Shown here: one piece after another, positions 8,218-17,792 of the stretch
Position numbering within the stretch: the stretch's first letter is position 1
Layout of the letters: every line of letters starts with the position of its first letter
Origin: Secundilactobacillus kimchicus JCM 15530
GTDB lineage: Bacteria > Bacillota > Bacilli > Lactobacillales > Lactobacillaceae
Assembly (NCBI RefSeq): GCF_001433995.1
Contig: NZ_AZCX01000003.1
Span: forward strand, 272,332-336,331
Length of the DNA stretch: 64,000 nucleotides
Reading direction: 5' to 3'
Notes under the pieces: model-generated
What the model was told of the DNA's origin: nothing
Database searches by the model: none
What the model saw: the letters and a program-made list of their open reading frames with translations, nothing else
Position numbers and translations under genes: made by a program

Positions 8218-9399
8218 TTAGCGCGACTTGGAACGTGTCACCAAAGCTAGTGCTGCACCGCTAAAGAGCAGCACCATTGTGGCCATTGGCGCATAACTGG
8301 CACTGCCAAACAGGCCGACAATGGGACTTGCGAGGCCCCCGAAGGCGTTTTGTGACAAGCCAATCAGGGCGGACGCACCACCGGCGTTTTGGGTGGTGAG
8401 GTTCATAATGATTGAAGTGGTTAAAGTAAGCAGGAGGCCAATCATCATGACGAGCACGAAGATGAGGCCAGCGACAGCAACTAGTGGGAAGTGGACGTTG
8501 GCGCCCACTAGTAAGAGGCCGCCCACAAGCACGCTGATGGATAGACTCACTTGCACCTGCCGCTTAGCGCTGATCTGATTCAGTCGGCCCGGCAGCGCGC
8601 TCCCGATAACGATTCCGAGTCCGTTAAGCGCGTAAATAAGGCTAAAGGCCTGCGCTGATAACCCAAATAGGTTTTGGTAAACGAAGGTCGACGCCGCAAT
8701 ATAGCTGAATAGACTCCCGTAAACGACCCCGGTTACGATAATGTAGCCCGTGAACTGAGGGGTTTTTAGTAGCTGGCCAAAGGACTTATAGATGTCAAAC
8801 AGGGGCCCAGTTTGGCGCTGGGCTATTGTGAGGGTTTCGGGGATGCCGATGATAATGAGCCCGCACAAAATCAAGCCGATGGTGCCGAGGAGCACGAATA
8901 TGCCCTGCCATGGGACAAAGCGGATGAGAACGCCACCCACGATGGGGGCGAGAATGGGGAAAATGCCGTTGACGGCGTTGAGAATGGCATAAAACTGGGT
9001 CAGTGCTGGACCAGAGAATAGATCACGAGCCACCGCCCGGGACAAAACTTGGCCGCTCGCACCCGCAATCCCTTGAAGGAACCGGAAAATAATCAGTAAA
9101 CTGATGGAGTGGGTCAACGAGATGGCAAGTGAGGCTAGTGCGAAAACAAAAAAGCCAAGAAATAGCGGGCGCCTGCGGCCATATCGGTCGCTTAAAGGCC
9201 CCACGATGAGTTGCCCAATCGCTAACCCAATGAGACAAGCGGTGATGCTAAGTTGCATCATAGAAGCGCTGGTGTTAAATTGGCGCATCATTTGGGGTAA
9301 AGCTGGTAGGTATAGGTCAATTGCTAACGGACCGGTTGCGCTTAAAGTGCCTAGAATCAGGATAAAGCGCAGTCGGTGCGCTGCGGCATTTTGGGTCAT
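8218..9399 (-). CDS. Bcr/CflA family multidrug efflux MFS transporter
   Basis: A 393-residue, twelve-helix major facilitator of the drug:H+ antiporter Bcr/CflA group. Helix 1 contains the family signature ATGPLAIDLYLPALPQM, the loop between helices 2 and 3 has GPLSDRYGRRRPLF, and the RFLQGIAGASG motif follows. It should export drugs or other small compounds across the membrane. The start is the ATG at 9397-9399, preceded by GGGAGGG; a TTG further upstream lies before this SD. It converges with the small membrane protein gene and shares its terminator. Confidence 0.85.
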   Translation of the reverse strand: MTQNAAAHRLRFILILGTLSATGPLAIDLYLPALPQMMRQFNTSASMMQLSITACLIGLAIGQLIVGPLSDRYGRRRPLFLGFFVFALASLAISLTHSISLLIIFRFLQGIAGASGQVLSRAVARDLFSGPALTQFYAILNAVNGIFPILAPIVGGVLIRFVPWQGIFVLLGTIGLILCGLIIIGIPETLTIAQRQTGPLFDIYKSFGQLLKTPQFTGYIIVTGVVYGSLFSYIAASTFVYQNLFGLSAQAFSLIYALNGLGIVIGSALPGRLNQISAKRQVQVSLSISVLVGGLLLVGANVHFPLVAVAGLIFVLVMMIGLLLTLTTSIIMNLTTQNAGGASALIGLSQNAFGGLASPIVGLFGSASYAPMATMVLLFSGAALALVTRSKSR

Positions 9400-9597
9400 C
9401 AAGTACCCTCCCAAGTCAGATTTCTGGTATTATTTTACAGGTTAAAGGTTTGAATCGCATGAAAAGCCGAGAATTTGTTAAAGTTTATCGGCTTTAATTG
9501 CCAGCCTGTGGTCAAGTAGCGTACACTAAGTTTTAGATTTGTCAGTTATGGGCAGATATTACCGCGGTCCGCTGGGCTGAGCGAAGGGAAAGCATTT

Positions 9598-10194
9598 GTG
9601 ATGAAAGTCATTAGAGAATTAGCGAGTTGGATTGTTCCGGTGATTATTGGAATTATCATCGCTTTCGGGATTAAGGCGTTTGTCCTGTCACCGGTTCGGG
9701 TAGACGGGCCGTCGATGGAGCCAAACCTAGTTAATAACGAACGGATTTGGATGTTTAAACAAGCCAAGGTCAAGCACCTTAGTGTGATCGTTTTTGATGC
9801 TCACGGTGAGGACCCCAGCGCTAAGAAGGGGTCGGACTATGTGAAGCGGGTGATTGGGCTGCCGGGTGATTCGGTCGCGTTTAAGAACAATAACATCTAC
9901 GTCAACAACAAAAAGATCGACCAAAGTTTTATTAGTCGTTCAGAAGCCACGACGGGGACCGGAGCGACAAGCTGGACGTTAACAACGCTGGCTAAACGCT
10001 ATGGTTGGCAGACCAGTGGTAACGTGGTCCCTAAGGGCAAGTACTTTGTGCTTGGTGATCACCGAAGCGTTTCAAATGACTCCAGATACTGGGGTTACGT
10101 GGATGCTAACAAGGTTGCTGGGGTCGTGAAAGTACCGTTCTGGACGGGGACTAAGACCCAACGACATAACATTAATTCGTTATCATATGACTAG
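9598..10194 (+). CDS. lepB: Signal peptidase I
   Basis: A 198-residue type I signal peptidase that cleaves signal peptides from secreted proteins on the outer face of the membrane. It has one N-terminal helix (about residues 11-30), the catalytic Ser39 in VDGPSMEPN, the catalytic Lys83 in DYVKRVIGLPGDSV, and the C-terminal box GDHRSVSNDSRYWG. AAGGG precedes the GTG at 9598 by about 8 bases and the ATG at 9601 by 11, so either start is possible. Single gene with its own terminator. Three or more exported proteins in this window would be among its clients. Confidence 0.92.
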   Translation: MMKVIRELASWIVPVIIGIIIAFGIKAFVLSPVRVDGPSMEPNLVNNERIWMFKQAKVKHLSVIVFDAHGEDPSAKKGSDYVKRVIGLPGDSVAFKNNNIYVNNKKIDQSFISRSEATTGTGATSWTLTTLAKRYGWQTSGNVVPKGKYFVLGDHRSVSNDSRYWGYVDANKVAGVVKVPFWTGTKTQRHNINSLSYD

Positions 10195-10202
10195 TGAAAA
10201 TG

Positions 10203-10247
10203 CGTCACCGCTGAATCAATTGCTGATTTAGGGGTGACGTTTTTTTC
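10203..10247 (+). terminator. Intrinsic terminator after lepB
   Basis: Fifteen-base arms (10203-10217 and 10225-10239) with two mismatches, a seven-base loop and seven T residues. Confidence 0.88.
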
Positions 10248-10350
10248 TGCCCGCCTCAGTTTCGACTCAAAATCGCCCGAAAAAACGGCTCATTTCTATA
10301 TAATTTGGGAATAATGGGGGACGCTGGAATAATCAGTGGACGCCTGATAT

Positions 10351-10398
10351 TATCGGGTTTTACCCCGATATTCCATTAAATTTAAATGAAAATATAAT
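10351..10398 (+). promoter_or_regulatory. Inverted repeat and candidate leu promoter
   Basis: A seven-base inverted repeat TATCGGG/CCCGATA (10351-10357 and 10364-10370), extendable by imperfect pairs, lies just upstream of a consensus -10 TATAAT at 10393-10398. There is no good -35 at 17 bases. A promoter without a -35 and with a palindrome in that place suggests an activator or repressor site. A second TATAAT at 10299-10304 is an alternative. The regulator cannot be named. Confidence 0.4.
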
Positions 10399-10471
10399 TA
10401 AAAAATCCGTTGCCGATTCGGCTTCCCAGTGCTAAACTTTCGGTATTCAATCAAAAGGAGGTTTCGAACTT

Positions 10472-10540
10472 ATGACAACAGCTCAACAACAACACCAATC
10501 AACTAACTTCGAAACCGCCTTATTAGCCTTATTACTATAA
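10472..10540 (+). CDS. leuL: leu operon leader peptide (22 aa, Leu-rich)
   Basis: A 22-codon reading frame ending in Ala-Leu-Leu-Ala-Leu-Leu-Leu and TAA, with five Leu codons (TTA/CTA) among its last six sense codons. A strong AAGGAGG lies 10 bases before the ATG. It lies 46 bases upstream of a mutually exclusive antiterminator/terminator pair and 137 bases upstream of leuA. This is the classic arrangement for ribosome-mediated attenuation: ribosomes stalling on Leu codons during leucine shortage let transcription continue into leuABCD. The SD itself can pair with 10508-10520 inside the leader frame. The role is inferred, but the layout is hard to explain otherwise. Confidence 0.85.
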   Translation: MTTAQQQHQSTNFETALLALLL

Positions 10541-10585
10541 CTTAGGACTCTGACAATTAATCTGTCGAGTCCATTTTGCGTTATG

Positions 10586-10640
10586 GAAATGAGGCTCGGC
10601 GGCACGAACACCTCATTTCTTGTAAATGAGGTGTTTTTTT
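10586..10640 (+). promoter_or_regulatory. leu transcription attenuator (antiterminator/terminator)
   Basis: The terminator is a perfect 12-base-pair stem (10607-10618 with 10624-10635), a five-base loop and a run of T through 10640. Its 5' arm can instead pair with 10586-10594 (nine perfect pairs with 10611-10619) to make an antiterminator. A further hairpin between 10546 and 10572 (arms GGACTC and GAGTCC at its base) sits between the leader peptide and these elements and could be the third switching partner. Confidence 0.85.
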
Positions 10641-10677
10641 GTTTTTCAACTACGACGTTCAGAAAGGATTGATCATT

Positions 10678-11841
10678 ATGACAAAGAACATTCAATTTTT
10701 CGACACCACATTGCGAGACGGAGAACAAACCATCGGCGTCAACTTCAGTATCGACCAAAAAGTAGCTATTGCTAAACAGTTGGAGGCCTGGGGCATTGAC
10801 GTGATCGAAGCCGGTTTTCCAGTGGCTTCGGACGGGGATTTTAAAGCCGTTGAAGCTGTCTCACACGCCGTGACCAAGGCCTGTGTCACGGGGTTGGCAC
10901 GGGCCAAAAAAGGAGACATTGATGCGTGCGTCAAAGCCACTCAAGCAGCGGCCCATAAACAAATTCACGTGTTTATTGCAACCAGTCCTATTCACCGCAA
11001 GTCTAAGTTACATATGAGCCAAGATGAGGTGATCGCAAGTATTCAAGATCACGTGAGCTACGCGCGTCGGTTCTTTGATATCGTTGAATTTTCACCCGAA
11101 GACGCAACCCGGACCGAACCGGATTTCTTGGTTCGAGCCGTTCAAGCGGCCATTGATGCTGGGGCTTCGGTCATCAATATTCCCGACACCGTTGGCTATA
11201 CCAATCCCGTAGAATTTGCGGCGCTCTTCAAGAATCTCCGAGAAAACGTGCCCGACTTCGATAACGTGACCTTTTCAGTTCACTGCCACGATGACTTGGG
11301 GATGGCGGTTGCGAATAGTCTGGCCTCCATTGAAAACGGGGCAACGCGGATTGAGGGCACCATCAACGGGATTGGTGAACGGGCCGGCAATGCGGCGTTG
11401 GAGGAAGTGGCTGCGGCCCTGTACGTCCGGCACGATTACTATGACGCTGATAATCGGATCAACCTCTCGGAGACGAAACGAACGAGCGATATGATTAGTG
11501 ATTTTACCAATATGGCTGTGCCACATAATAAGGCGGTGGTCGGCGCGAATGCTTTCGCTCACGAATCTGGTATTCATCAGGATGGCATGTTGAAAAATCC
11601 GCAAACCTACGAAATTCTGACGCCAGAGGTGGTTGGTGCTCACAAGACCACCTTGCCACTTGGTAAGCTGTCCGGTTCCCATGCCGTGATGACGAAGTTG
11701 CAAGAAATGGGGTACAACGTGACCCGGGCCGATATGACGTGCATTTTCCCCATCTTTAAGGCGAAGGCCGATACCACGGACGTTGTTTCCGAAGCCGATT
11801 TGAGAATCATTATGAAACATGTTAGCGAGGTGTCTGCGTAA
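10678..11841 (+). CDS. leuA: 2-isopropylmalate synthase, short form lacking the regulatory domain
   Basis: Condenses acetyl-CoA with 2-ketoisovalerate, the first step of leucine synthesis. The TIM-barrel signatures are complete: [16 protein letters not shown] at residue 9, [16 protein letters not shown] near 200, [15 protein letters not shown] near 228, and [12 protein letters not shown] near 297. The protein has only 387 residues, whereas typical LeuA has about 510 and ends in a leucine-binding domain. Here the frame stops after the linker subdomains, and its TAA overlaps the leuB ATG, so this is not an obvious frameshift. Loss of the allosteric domain would predict weak leucine feedback. 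AGAAAGGA precedes the ATG at 10678. Confidence 0.88.
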   Translation: MTKNIQFFDTTLRDGEQTIGVNFSIDQKVAIAKQLEAWGIDVIEAGFPVASDGDFKAVEAVSHAVTKACVTGLARAKKGDIDACVKATQAAAHKQIHVFIATSPIHRKSKLHMSQDEVIASIQDHVSYARRFFDIVEFSPEDATRTEPDFLVRAVQAAIDAGASVINIPDTVGYTNPVEFAALFKNLRENVPDFDNVTFSVHCHDDLGMAVANSLASIENGATRIEGTINGIGERAGNAALEEVAAALYVRHDYYDADNRINLSETKRTSDMISDFTNMAVPHNKAVVGANAFAHESGIHQDGMLKNPQTYEILTPEVVGAHKTTLPLGKLSGSHAVMTKLQEMGYNVTRADMTCIFPIFKAKADTTDVVSEADLRIIMKHVSEVSA

Positions 11842-12920
11842 TGAGCCAAAAACCCTACCAAATTACCGCATTGCCTGGTGACTACATCGGTCCAGAAATT
11901 ATGGCGGCCGGCTTACGAGTCCTAAGGGCGGTCACTGCCGACCAAAACTTTGATTATACCGTCACCGAATACCCATTTGGCGGTGCTGGGATTGACGCAG
12001 CCGGTGATCCCTTACCAAAAGAAACGCTAGCAGCAGCCAAAGCCAGTGACGCCGTGTTACTAGCAGCCATTGGCGGACCCAAGTGGGACGGGGCAGCTCG
12101 GACACCTGAAACCGGCTTGCTGGAAATTCGCAAGGCCTTGAACTTATTTGCCAATATCCGGCCCACCGCAATTAGTCCGGTGATGCAACGGTACTCACCG
12201 ATTAAAAATGAAGACCCAGTCGACTTCGTCATTGTCCGGGAACTAACCAGCGGGATTTACTTTGGCACCCCCCGGGAACGGACTGCTGATTATGCCCTAG
12301 ATACTATGCGTTACACAGCAAGTGAAATCGAACGAGTCGCCCGGGTGGCTTTTGAAATGGCTAACCGTCGACACCAGCACGTGACGTTGGTGGATAAGGC
12401 TAATGTCTTAGCGACCAGTAAGTTCTGGCGCGAAGTTGTTGGGCGAGTGGCCACCCAGTATCCGGCTGTCACCTTAGATTACTCATACGTTGATGCGGCG
12501 GCAATGAAGATTATTGCCAACCCCGCACAGTTTGACGTGATCTTAACCGAAAACCTCTTCGGCGACATTTTAAGTGACGAAGCCGCTCAGATTACTGGAT
12601 CGCTAGGCACCATTCCATCGATGAGTTCGGGGGCTAACGGTCCGGCTCTATACGAACCCATTCACGGATCAGCACCGGATATCGCCGGTCAGGGAATCGC
12701 TAATCCATTTTCAATGATTAAGTCGGTTGCCATGATGTTGACCAATTCCTTTGACCGTCGCGACTTGGCGGCTACCATTAATGCGGCTGTTGATCAAAGT
12801 ATCGCGACGCACATTGTCACACCGGATCTCGGCGGCAGTGCCACGACCGAGGAAGTCACCAACGCTGTCATTCAATCAATTCAGGAAAGCAGGGTCAGTT
12901 ATGAACCAAACCATGTTTGA
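11841..12920 (+). CDS. leuB: 3-isopropylmalate dehydrogenase
   Basis: A 359-residue NAD-dependent enzyme that oxidises and decarboxylates 3-isopropylmalate in leucine synthesis. It shows the N-terminal [11 protein letters not shown], the substrate-binding [13 protein letters not shown] near residue 133, DKANVL near 188, [12 protein letters not shown] near 238 and [14 protein letters not shown] near 279. The ATG overlaps the leuA stop (TAATG) and the 3' end overlaps leuC by 20 bases, indicating tight translational coupling in the operon. Length and motifs are normal. Confidence 0.94.
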   Translation: MSQKPYQITALPGDYIGPEIMAAGLRVLRAVTADQNFDYTVTEYPFGGAGIDAAGDPLPKETLAAAKASDAVLLAAIGGPKWDGAARTPETGLLEIRKALNLFANIRPTAISPVMQRYSPIKNEDPVDFVIVRELTSGIYFGTPRERTADYALDTMRYTASEIERVARVAFEMANRRHQHVTLVDKANVLATSKFWREVVGRVATQYPAVTLDYSYVDAAAMKIIANPAQFDVILTENLFGDILSDEAAQITGSLGTIPSMSSGANGPALYEPIHGSAPDIAGQGIANPFSMIKSVAMMLTNSFDRRDLAATINAAVDQSIATHIVTPDLGGSATTEEVTNAVIQSIQESRVSYEPNHV

Positions 12921-14274
12921 TAAAATTTGGAATCAGCACGTCATTGAAGGTCAACCGGGTGAGCCCCAGTTGATTTATGTGGATCTTCATTTACTCCACG
13001 AAGTCACGTCACCTCAGGCCTTTGAAGGGTTACGAGAAGCTGGTCGAAAGGTGCGCCGGACCGACAAGACCTTTGCGACGATGGATCACAACGTGCCCAC
13101 TGAAGACATCTTTAACGTTAAAGATGCGATTTCGCGAAAACAGATTGAAACGTTGGGCCAAAACGCTAAGGAATTTGGCGTTCGGTTAGCCGGAATGGGC
13201 GACGAACGGCAGGGGATCATTCACGTCATCGGCCCACAGCTTGGTTTGACGCAGCCCGGGATGGTCATCGTGTGTGGCGACTCACACACGGCCACCCACG
13301 GCGCATTTGGGTCCATCGCATTTGGGATTGGGACCAGTGAAGTTGAACACGTCTTGGCCACGCAGACCATCTGGCAGACCAAGCCGAAAACCATGGGAAT
13401 TCACGTTCACGGCAAGATGCCGGCTGGCGTCTACGCCAAGGACATTATCATGGGTATTATTGCGCGTGAAGGGGTGGCCTTTGGGACCGGCTATGGTGCC
13501 GAATTTTACGGTGACACCATTGAGGCTATGAGTATGGAAGAACGTATGACATTGTGCAACATGGCGATTGAAGGTGGGGCCAAAATGGGGAGCGTCCGGC
13601 CGGATCAGACGACGTTTGATTACGTGGCAGGCCGGGAATACGCGCCGAAGGATATGGCGAAGGCTATCGCGTACTGGCAGCAGTTCTACACGGACAGCGA
13701 GGATGCTTTTGACCGGATCATCGATTTTGATGTCAGCGAATTGGCCCCATTTGTCTCCTGGGGAACTAATCCAGGAATGGCCGTGCCCATTGACCAACCC
13801 TTCCCAGCCATTAAAAATGCCGATGACCAGAAAGCTTACGATTACGTGGGATTACAACCTGGTGAGACAGCTGATCAGATTCCAATCCAATACGTCTTCT
13901 TCGGCTCATGCACCAATGGCCGCTTGTCGGATCTGAAAATTGCCGCCAATATTTTGAAAGGGCACCACATTGCTGACGGAGTGACGGCGTTGGTGGTGCC
14001 GGGGTCCCGGACGATTAAGCACGAAGCTGAAAAACTGGGAATCGACCAAATTTTTAAGGCCGCGGGCTGTGATTGGCGGGAACCGGGATGCTCGGCCTGT
14101 CTCGGAATGAATCCGGATCAAGTGCCAGCTGGCATGCACTGCGCGTCAACGTCAAACCGAAACTTCGAAGGGCGCCAAGGGGCTGGTTCTAAGACCCATC
14201 TCGCAAGCCCTGCCATGGTGGCTGCAGCTGCCATTCACGGCCACTTTATTGATATTCGAAAGGAAGCCATTTAG
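12901..14274 (+). CDS. leuC: 3-isopropylmalate dehydratase large subunit
   Basis: A 457-residue aconitase-family subunit carrying a [4Fe-4S] cluster. With LeuD it isomerises 2- to 3-isopropylmalate. Cluster cysteines are seen in [13 protein letters not shown] (about residue 340) and in [16 protein letters not shown] (about residues 400-403). [23 protein letters not shown] is present near residue 110. The start is the ATG at 12901, within the leuB 3' end, preceded by AGGAAAG and AGGG; a much longer upstream in-frame extension only reads through leuB. It directly abuts leuD. Confidence 0.94.
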   Translation: MNQTMFDKIWNQHVIEGQPGEPQLIYVDLHLLHEVTSPQAFEGLREAGRKVRRTDKTFATMDHNVPTEDIFNVKDAISRKQIETLGQNAKEFGVRLAGMGDERQGIIHVIGPQLGLTQPGMVIVCGDSHTATHGAFGSIAFGIGTSEVEHVLATQTIWQTKPKTMGIHVHGKMPAGVYAKDIIMGIIAREGVAFGTGYGAEFYGDTIEAMSMEERMTLCNMAIEGGAKMGSVRPDQTTFDYVAGREYAPKDMAKAIAYWQQFYTDSEDAFDRIIDFDVSELAPFVSWGTNPGMAVPIDQPFPAIKNADDQKAYDYVGLQPGETADQIPIQYVFFGSCTNGRLSDLKIAANILKGHHIADGVTALVVPGSRTIKHEAEKLGIDQIFKAAGCDWREPGCSACLGMNPDQVPAGMHCASTSNRNFEGRQGAGSKTHLASPAMVAAAAIHGHFIDIRKEAI

Positions 14275-14859
14275 ATGGAACCCATTACGGTGATCAACGG
14301 CACCAGTGTGCCACTCATGAAGGATAACATCGATACAGACCAATTAATTCCTAAGCAGTTTTTGAAAAATATTTTGAAGGTTGGTTATGGTCAACACCTA
14401 TTTTACGATTGGCGGTATCAAGAAAATGGTCAACCTAATCCTGACTTTATCTTAAACCGGCCTGACCGGCAGGGTGCAAGCATTCTGGTGGTAGGGGACA
14501 ATTTCGGTTGCGGGTCCTCTCGAGAACACGCTGTCTGGGCGCTTAAGGACTATGGGTTCAAGGTTGTCATCGCCGGTGGTTACTCAGATATCTTTTATAT
14601 GAATAGTACCAAAAACGGATTTTTAGCCATTATCTTACCCAAAGAACAGCGTGACATTTTAGCTGCAGCTCCGGCAGATGCCGTCATTACAGTGGATTTG
14701 CCGAATCAGGTCGTGGAATACGATGGGTACCGCTTTGAATTTGATATTGATCCGCTGTGGAAACATAAGTTTGTTAACGGGCTCGACGATATCGCAATTA
14801 CCATGGGCTACGAAGACGAAATTGAAGCCTACGAAGCACGGATGCCTAGCTTCAATTAG
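14275..14859 (+). CDS. leuD: 3-isopropylmalate dehydratase small subunit
   Basis: A 194-residue partner of LeuC that supplies the swivel domain of the isomerase. It has [14 protein letters not shown] near residue 17 and the active-site loop [17 protein letters not shown] near residue 70. The ATG begins in the base after the leuC stop, so translation is coupled. It is the last biosynthetic gene of the leucine operon; an MFS gene follows after 25 bases. Confidence 0.94.
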   Translation: MEPITVINGTSVPLMKDNIDTDQLIPKQFLKNILKVGYGQHLFYDWRYQENGQPNPDFILNRPDRQGASILVVGDNFGCGSSREHAVWALKDYGFKVVIAGGYSDIFYMNSTKNGFLAIILPKEQRDILAAAPADAVITVDLPNQVVEYDGYRFEFDIDPLWKHKFVNGLDDIAITMGYEDEIEAYEARMPSFN

Positions 14860-14884
14860 CGGCACACACATAGGAGATGGTTAA

Positions 14885-16180
14885 ATGGAACTACAAAACA
14901 TAGGGCTACAGACCAGGCTTGATCAAACTCGGGAATCGCCGCTATTCTATAAAATTTTTGGGCTCGTTGCCGGCGGAATGTTTTTGGACGCCGCCGATGT
15001 TTACATGGCAAGCTCTGTGGCAAGTTATACCCTTCAGACGGGGTGGTCGACGGTTCAGCTGAATTCGTTGTTTTTATCCAGCGGGTTCCTAGGTTTATTT
15101 ATTGGCTCCATCATTTCAGGTTTCATTGGCGACTTAAAAGGGCGTCGGGTGGCGTATCAAATCAACCTGATATTGTTCGGTGGTTTTACCTTTTTGGCCG
15201 CCTTTTCGCCTAATATGACCTTCTTGATTGGTTGCCGGCTAATGGCGGCTATCGGTTTAGGGTCAGAAATCGTGACCGGTTACTCAATGGTTAACGAGTT
15301 CTCGCCAATTCATAACCGAGGAAAGTGGTGTGCCGCGACGTCGTTAATCGCCAATTGTGGGGCGCCGATTACCATGCTAATCTGTACACTGGTCCTGCCC
15401 CGTTTCGGTTGGCGCCCACTATTTGCGCTTATTGGGGTTATTGCCGCCATTCTGTGGTATTTGCGGCGTGACATTCCCGAGTCCCCGCGCTGGTTGATTG
15501 CTCACGGGCGGAATGAGGAAGCAGAGGCCGTGGTCAAGCAATTGGAGATCACCGGGCGCCAGACGGCAACGCCATCGAAGACACCGGTTTCTCACGACCA
15601 AGTGCACCATTCGCTAGGCGTGAGTCTCTTTGTTGCCATTGTGGCTGTTACGGCGACGATTATTTGCCAGTATGCATTCACCTCGTGGGTCCCAACGTTG
15701 TTGCTACAACGCGGCATCAACATCTCAAGTTCCCTGGGTGTTTCAACAATCATGATGCTGGGGGCGCCAGTGGGCTGTGCCATTGGGGCCACGATGATTG
15801 ACCGAATTGGGCGGAAAAAGACCATTGTCCCAGCCTTTTTGCTGACAGCCGTTTTTGGCATGATGTATGCGCACCAGTCCAGTATGGGCATGGTAGTTTT
15901 GATTGGGTTCTTACTCACCACGTGTTTTTACGTTCTGATGGCCAGCGTTGTGGCCGTTTACGTAGCTGAGTTATTTCCCACACAGTACCGGTTCCGAGGA
16001 TCCGGCATTGCTAACGGCATTGCTAAGTTGATGACAGTCGCCATGCCGATCGTCGTGGCTTGGTTATTGAAAGTTGCTTCAGCTGACGCTATTTTCTGGG
16101 CAATCAGTGGCATTGCATTATTTGCAGGAATTGTGGTTTGGGTCTTCGGTGATGAGACGAACCAAAAAGAAATTGGTTAG
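14885..16180 (+). CDS. MFS transporter (sugar/organic-acid type) at the end of the leu operon
   Basis: A 431-residue twelve-helix major facilitator. Helix 1 carries GGMFLDAADVYMAS, the loop after helix 2 has GFIGDLKGRRVAYQ, and the central loop after helix 6 has PESPRWLIAHGR, as in the sugar-porter and aromatic/organic-acid transporter subfamilies. C-terminal repeat: MIDRIGRKKTIV. GGAGATGG precedes the ATG, 25 bases after leuD and before any terminator, so it is probably cotranscribed with leuABCD. Substrate is unknown; a branched-chain keto or hydroxy acid is a reasonable guess from context. Confidence 0.8.
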   Translation: MELQNIGLQTRLDQTRESPLFYKIFGLVAGGMFLDAADVYMASSVASYTLQTGWSTVQLNSLFLSSGFLGLFIGSIISGFIGDLKGRRVAYQINLILFGGFTFLAAFSPNMTFLIGCRLMAAIGLGSEIVTGYSMVNEFSPIHNRGKWCAATSLIANCGAPITMLICTLVLPRFGWRPLFALIGVIAAILWYLRRDIPESPRWLIAHGRNEEAEAVVKQLEITGRQTATPSKTPVSHDQVHHSLGVSLFVAIVAVTATIICQYAFTSWVPTLLLQRGINISSSLGVSTIMMLGAPVGCAIGATMIDRIGRKKTIVPAFLLTAVFGMMYAHQSSMGMVVLIGFLLTTCFYVLMASVVAVYVAELFPTQYRFRGSGIANGIAKLMTVAMPIVVAWLLKVASADAIFWAISGIALFAGIVVWVFGDETNQKEIG

Positions 16181-16189
16181 GTAATCAGT

Positions 16190-16228
16190 GACGCGGTGTT
16201 GCGGTGGTTTTGCAGTGTCGCGTCTTTT
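16190..16228 (+). terminator. Intrinsic terminator of the leu operon
   Basis: A stem with arms beginning GACGCG (16190) and ending CGCGTC (16224), continued inward by GU-containing pairs, then TTTTA. Confidence 0.7.
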
Positions 16229-16343
16229 ATTAGGTATCAGGAAACGATAAGATCGCTGATTTTGGGACGTCATTTCCCATCATTTTAGGGTTCTGACCTA
16301 TAATGAGTGGGTGACGATAACCTAAGGAAAGCGTGATACGACA

Positions 16344-17738
16344 ATGATGACTTTTGATGCTTACACAAATGATGAAAAAATCAGCTACTTAAAGGCCCAA
16401 GCACCGCATGCCGACATCCACGTGGATGATGCAGTGACTCAGAAATACTCAGCAAACGGTCGTGCGGCTAGTGAAATTGATGGCAAAATTCTAGCGTACG
16501 TCGCTGTTTCCGATGTTGATGATATTAAAGGCGTGCTGAAAACGGCCCGCAGATTTCATTTACCAGTTGTTCCTCAGACCGCTGATAGCTCAACGGTGAT
16601 TGGGGCTGACGGCATTGATGGTGGGTTGATTTTATCAACGGCAAACATGACGACGATTAAAGAAATCAGCCCGGATGATGGGGTCGCAGTGGTTGAACCC
16701 GGCGTGGTCAATGGGGACCTCGATAAGGCAGCGCGCGAACACGGGATGTTTTACGCACCAGACCCTGGTTCTAAGCCATTTTCATCAGTTGGTGGGAATG
16801 TCGGCACCAACGCGGGTGGTATGAGCACGGTTAAATACGGGGCTACTCGTGATTCCGTGCTGGGATTAAAGGTAGTTTTGGCGGATGGCAGAGAGATTAA
16901 GATTGGTGGACGAACCTACAAGCAGGCCTTTGGCTACGACCTGACCCACCTCTTTGTTGGCAGTGAAGGGACGCTTGGCATCGTGACTGAAATCACCGTT
17001 AAGCTGTTCCCAATTCCGTTGGGGACCTCGGTCATGGGAAGTGCCTTTTTCCCTGATATGGCGGCATTGGCCGCGACAGTTAAGGACTTGCGGATGTCGG
17101 GCATTTACCCGGTCATGCTGGAAGCGCTAGACGGGAAAACAACGGCGGCGTTGGATGAGTATGAAGGTACCCACTATGCGGAAGGAAACGACGCGATGCT
17201 GATTTTCCGGTTAGATGCGGGTGGTCAGGAAGCCCTAGACGTTGCTGAGAAGATCCTTAATGATCATGAGGCAAAGCACGTTCACGTGACCTCTGATGAG
17301 ACCGAGAAAAAAGCCCTTGAAAAGTTGCGTCAAGACATGTTACCAGCCGTATTTGCACACGGTAACCACATTATGGAAGACATGGCCGTGCCGCTATCGA
17401 AGCTGGCTGAAATGGTTGACTACGTGAACCAAGTGGCCGAAGAACTTGACGTGGATATTTACACGGCTGGTCATGCGGGAGATGGCAATGTCCATCCAAG
17501 TCTCTTATGGCCAAAGGATCAACCGGAACCACCGGCTAAAGTTCTGGAAGCCACTCGCCGATTGCTGAAAAAAGCACTGGAACTCGATGGTACCATTTCG
17601 GGTGAACACGCCGTGGGGATGCTGAAGAATCAGTGGACGAACGCGGAACTAGGATTTGATGTTGATATGATTCAACACCAAATTAAGGACCTCTTTGACC
17701 CAATGGGCATTTTGAACCCAAAGCGCAAGATTAATTAG
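16344..17738 (+). CDS. FAD-linked 2-hydroxyacid (D-lactate/glycolate-type) dehydrogenase
   Basis: A 464-residue FAD-binding oxidase of the GlcD/D-lactate dehydrogenase family. The PCMH FAD-binding half includes VVPQTADSSTVIGAD, GSKPFSSVGGNVGTNAGGMS near residue 140 and VGSEGTLGIVTE near 212. The C-terminal FAD-oxidase half has AGHAGDGNVHPSLLWP near 378 and GTISGEHAVG near 418. It should oxidise a 2-hydroxyacid to the 2-oxoacid; the electron acceptor is not evident. AAGGAAAG lies upstream of the ATG at 16344. A TATAAT at 16299-16304 suggests its own promoter, separate from leu, though the functional link to hydroxyacid metabolism is suggestive. Confidence 0.85.
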   Translation: MMTFDAYTNDEKISYLKAQAPHADIHVDDAVTQKYSANGRAASEIDGKILAYVAVSDVDDIKGVLKTARRFHLPVVPQTADSSTVIGADGIDGGLILSTANMTTIKEISPDDGVAVVEPGVVNGDLDKAAREHGMFYAPDPGSKPFSSVGGNVGTNAGGMSTVKYGATRDSVLGLKVVLADGREIKIGGRTYKQAFGYDLTHLFVGSEGTLGIVTEITVKLFPIPLGTSVMGSAFFPDMAALAATVKDLRMSGIYPVMLEALDGKTTAALDEYEGTHYAEGNDAMLIFRLDAGGQEALDVAEKILNDHEAKHVHVTSDETEKKALEKLRQDMLPAVFAHGNHIMEDMAVPLSKLAEMVDYVNQVAEELDVDIYTAGHAGDGNVHPSLLWPKDQPEPPAKVLEATRRLLKKALELDGTISGEHAVGMLKNQWTNAELGFDVDMIQHQIKDLFDPMGILNPKRKIN

Positions 17739-17760
17739 ACTCGAAGATGAGATGATTCTG

Positions 17761-17792
17761 CCGTCACCCGATATTGTTGGGTGGCGGTTTTT
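17761..17792 (+). terminator. Intrinsic terminator
   Basis: Nine-base arms (17761-17769 and 17779-17787) with one G-U pair, a nine-base loop and five T residues. Confidence 0.85.

Noticed and set aside
10195..10677. A T-box leader for the leu operon
   Set aside because: No AGGGTGGNACCGCG antiterminator motif or specifier stem; the Leu-rich leader peptide explains the control better.
12751..12900. A longer N-terminal extension of LeuC
   Set aside because: It only reads through leuB in another frame; the ATG at 12901 gives the normal LeuC N-terminus.
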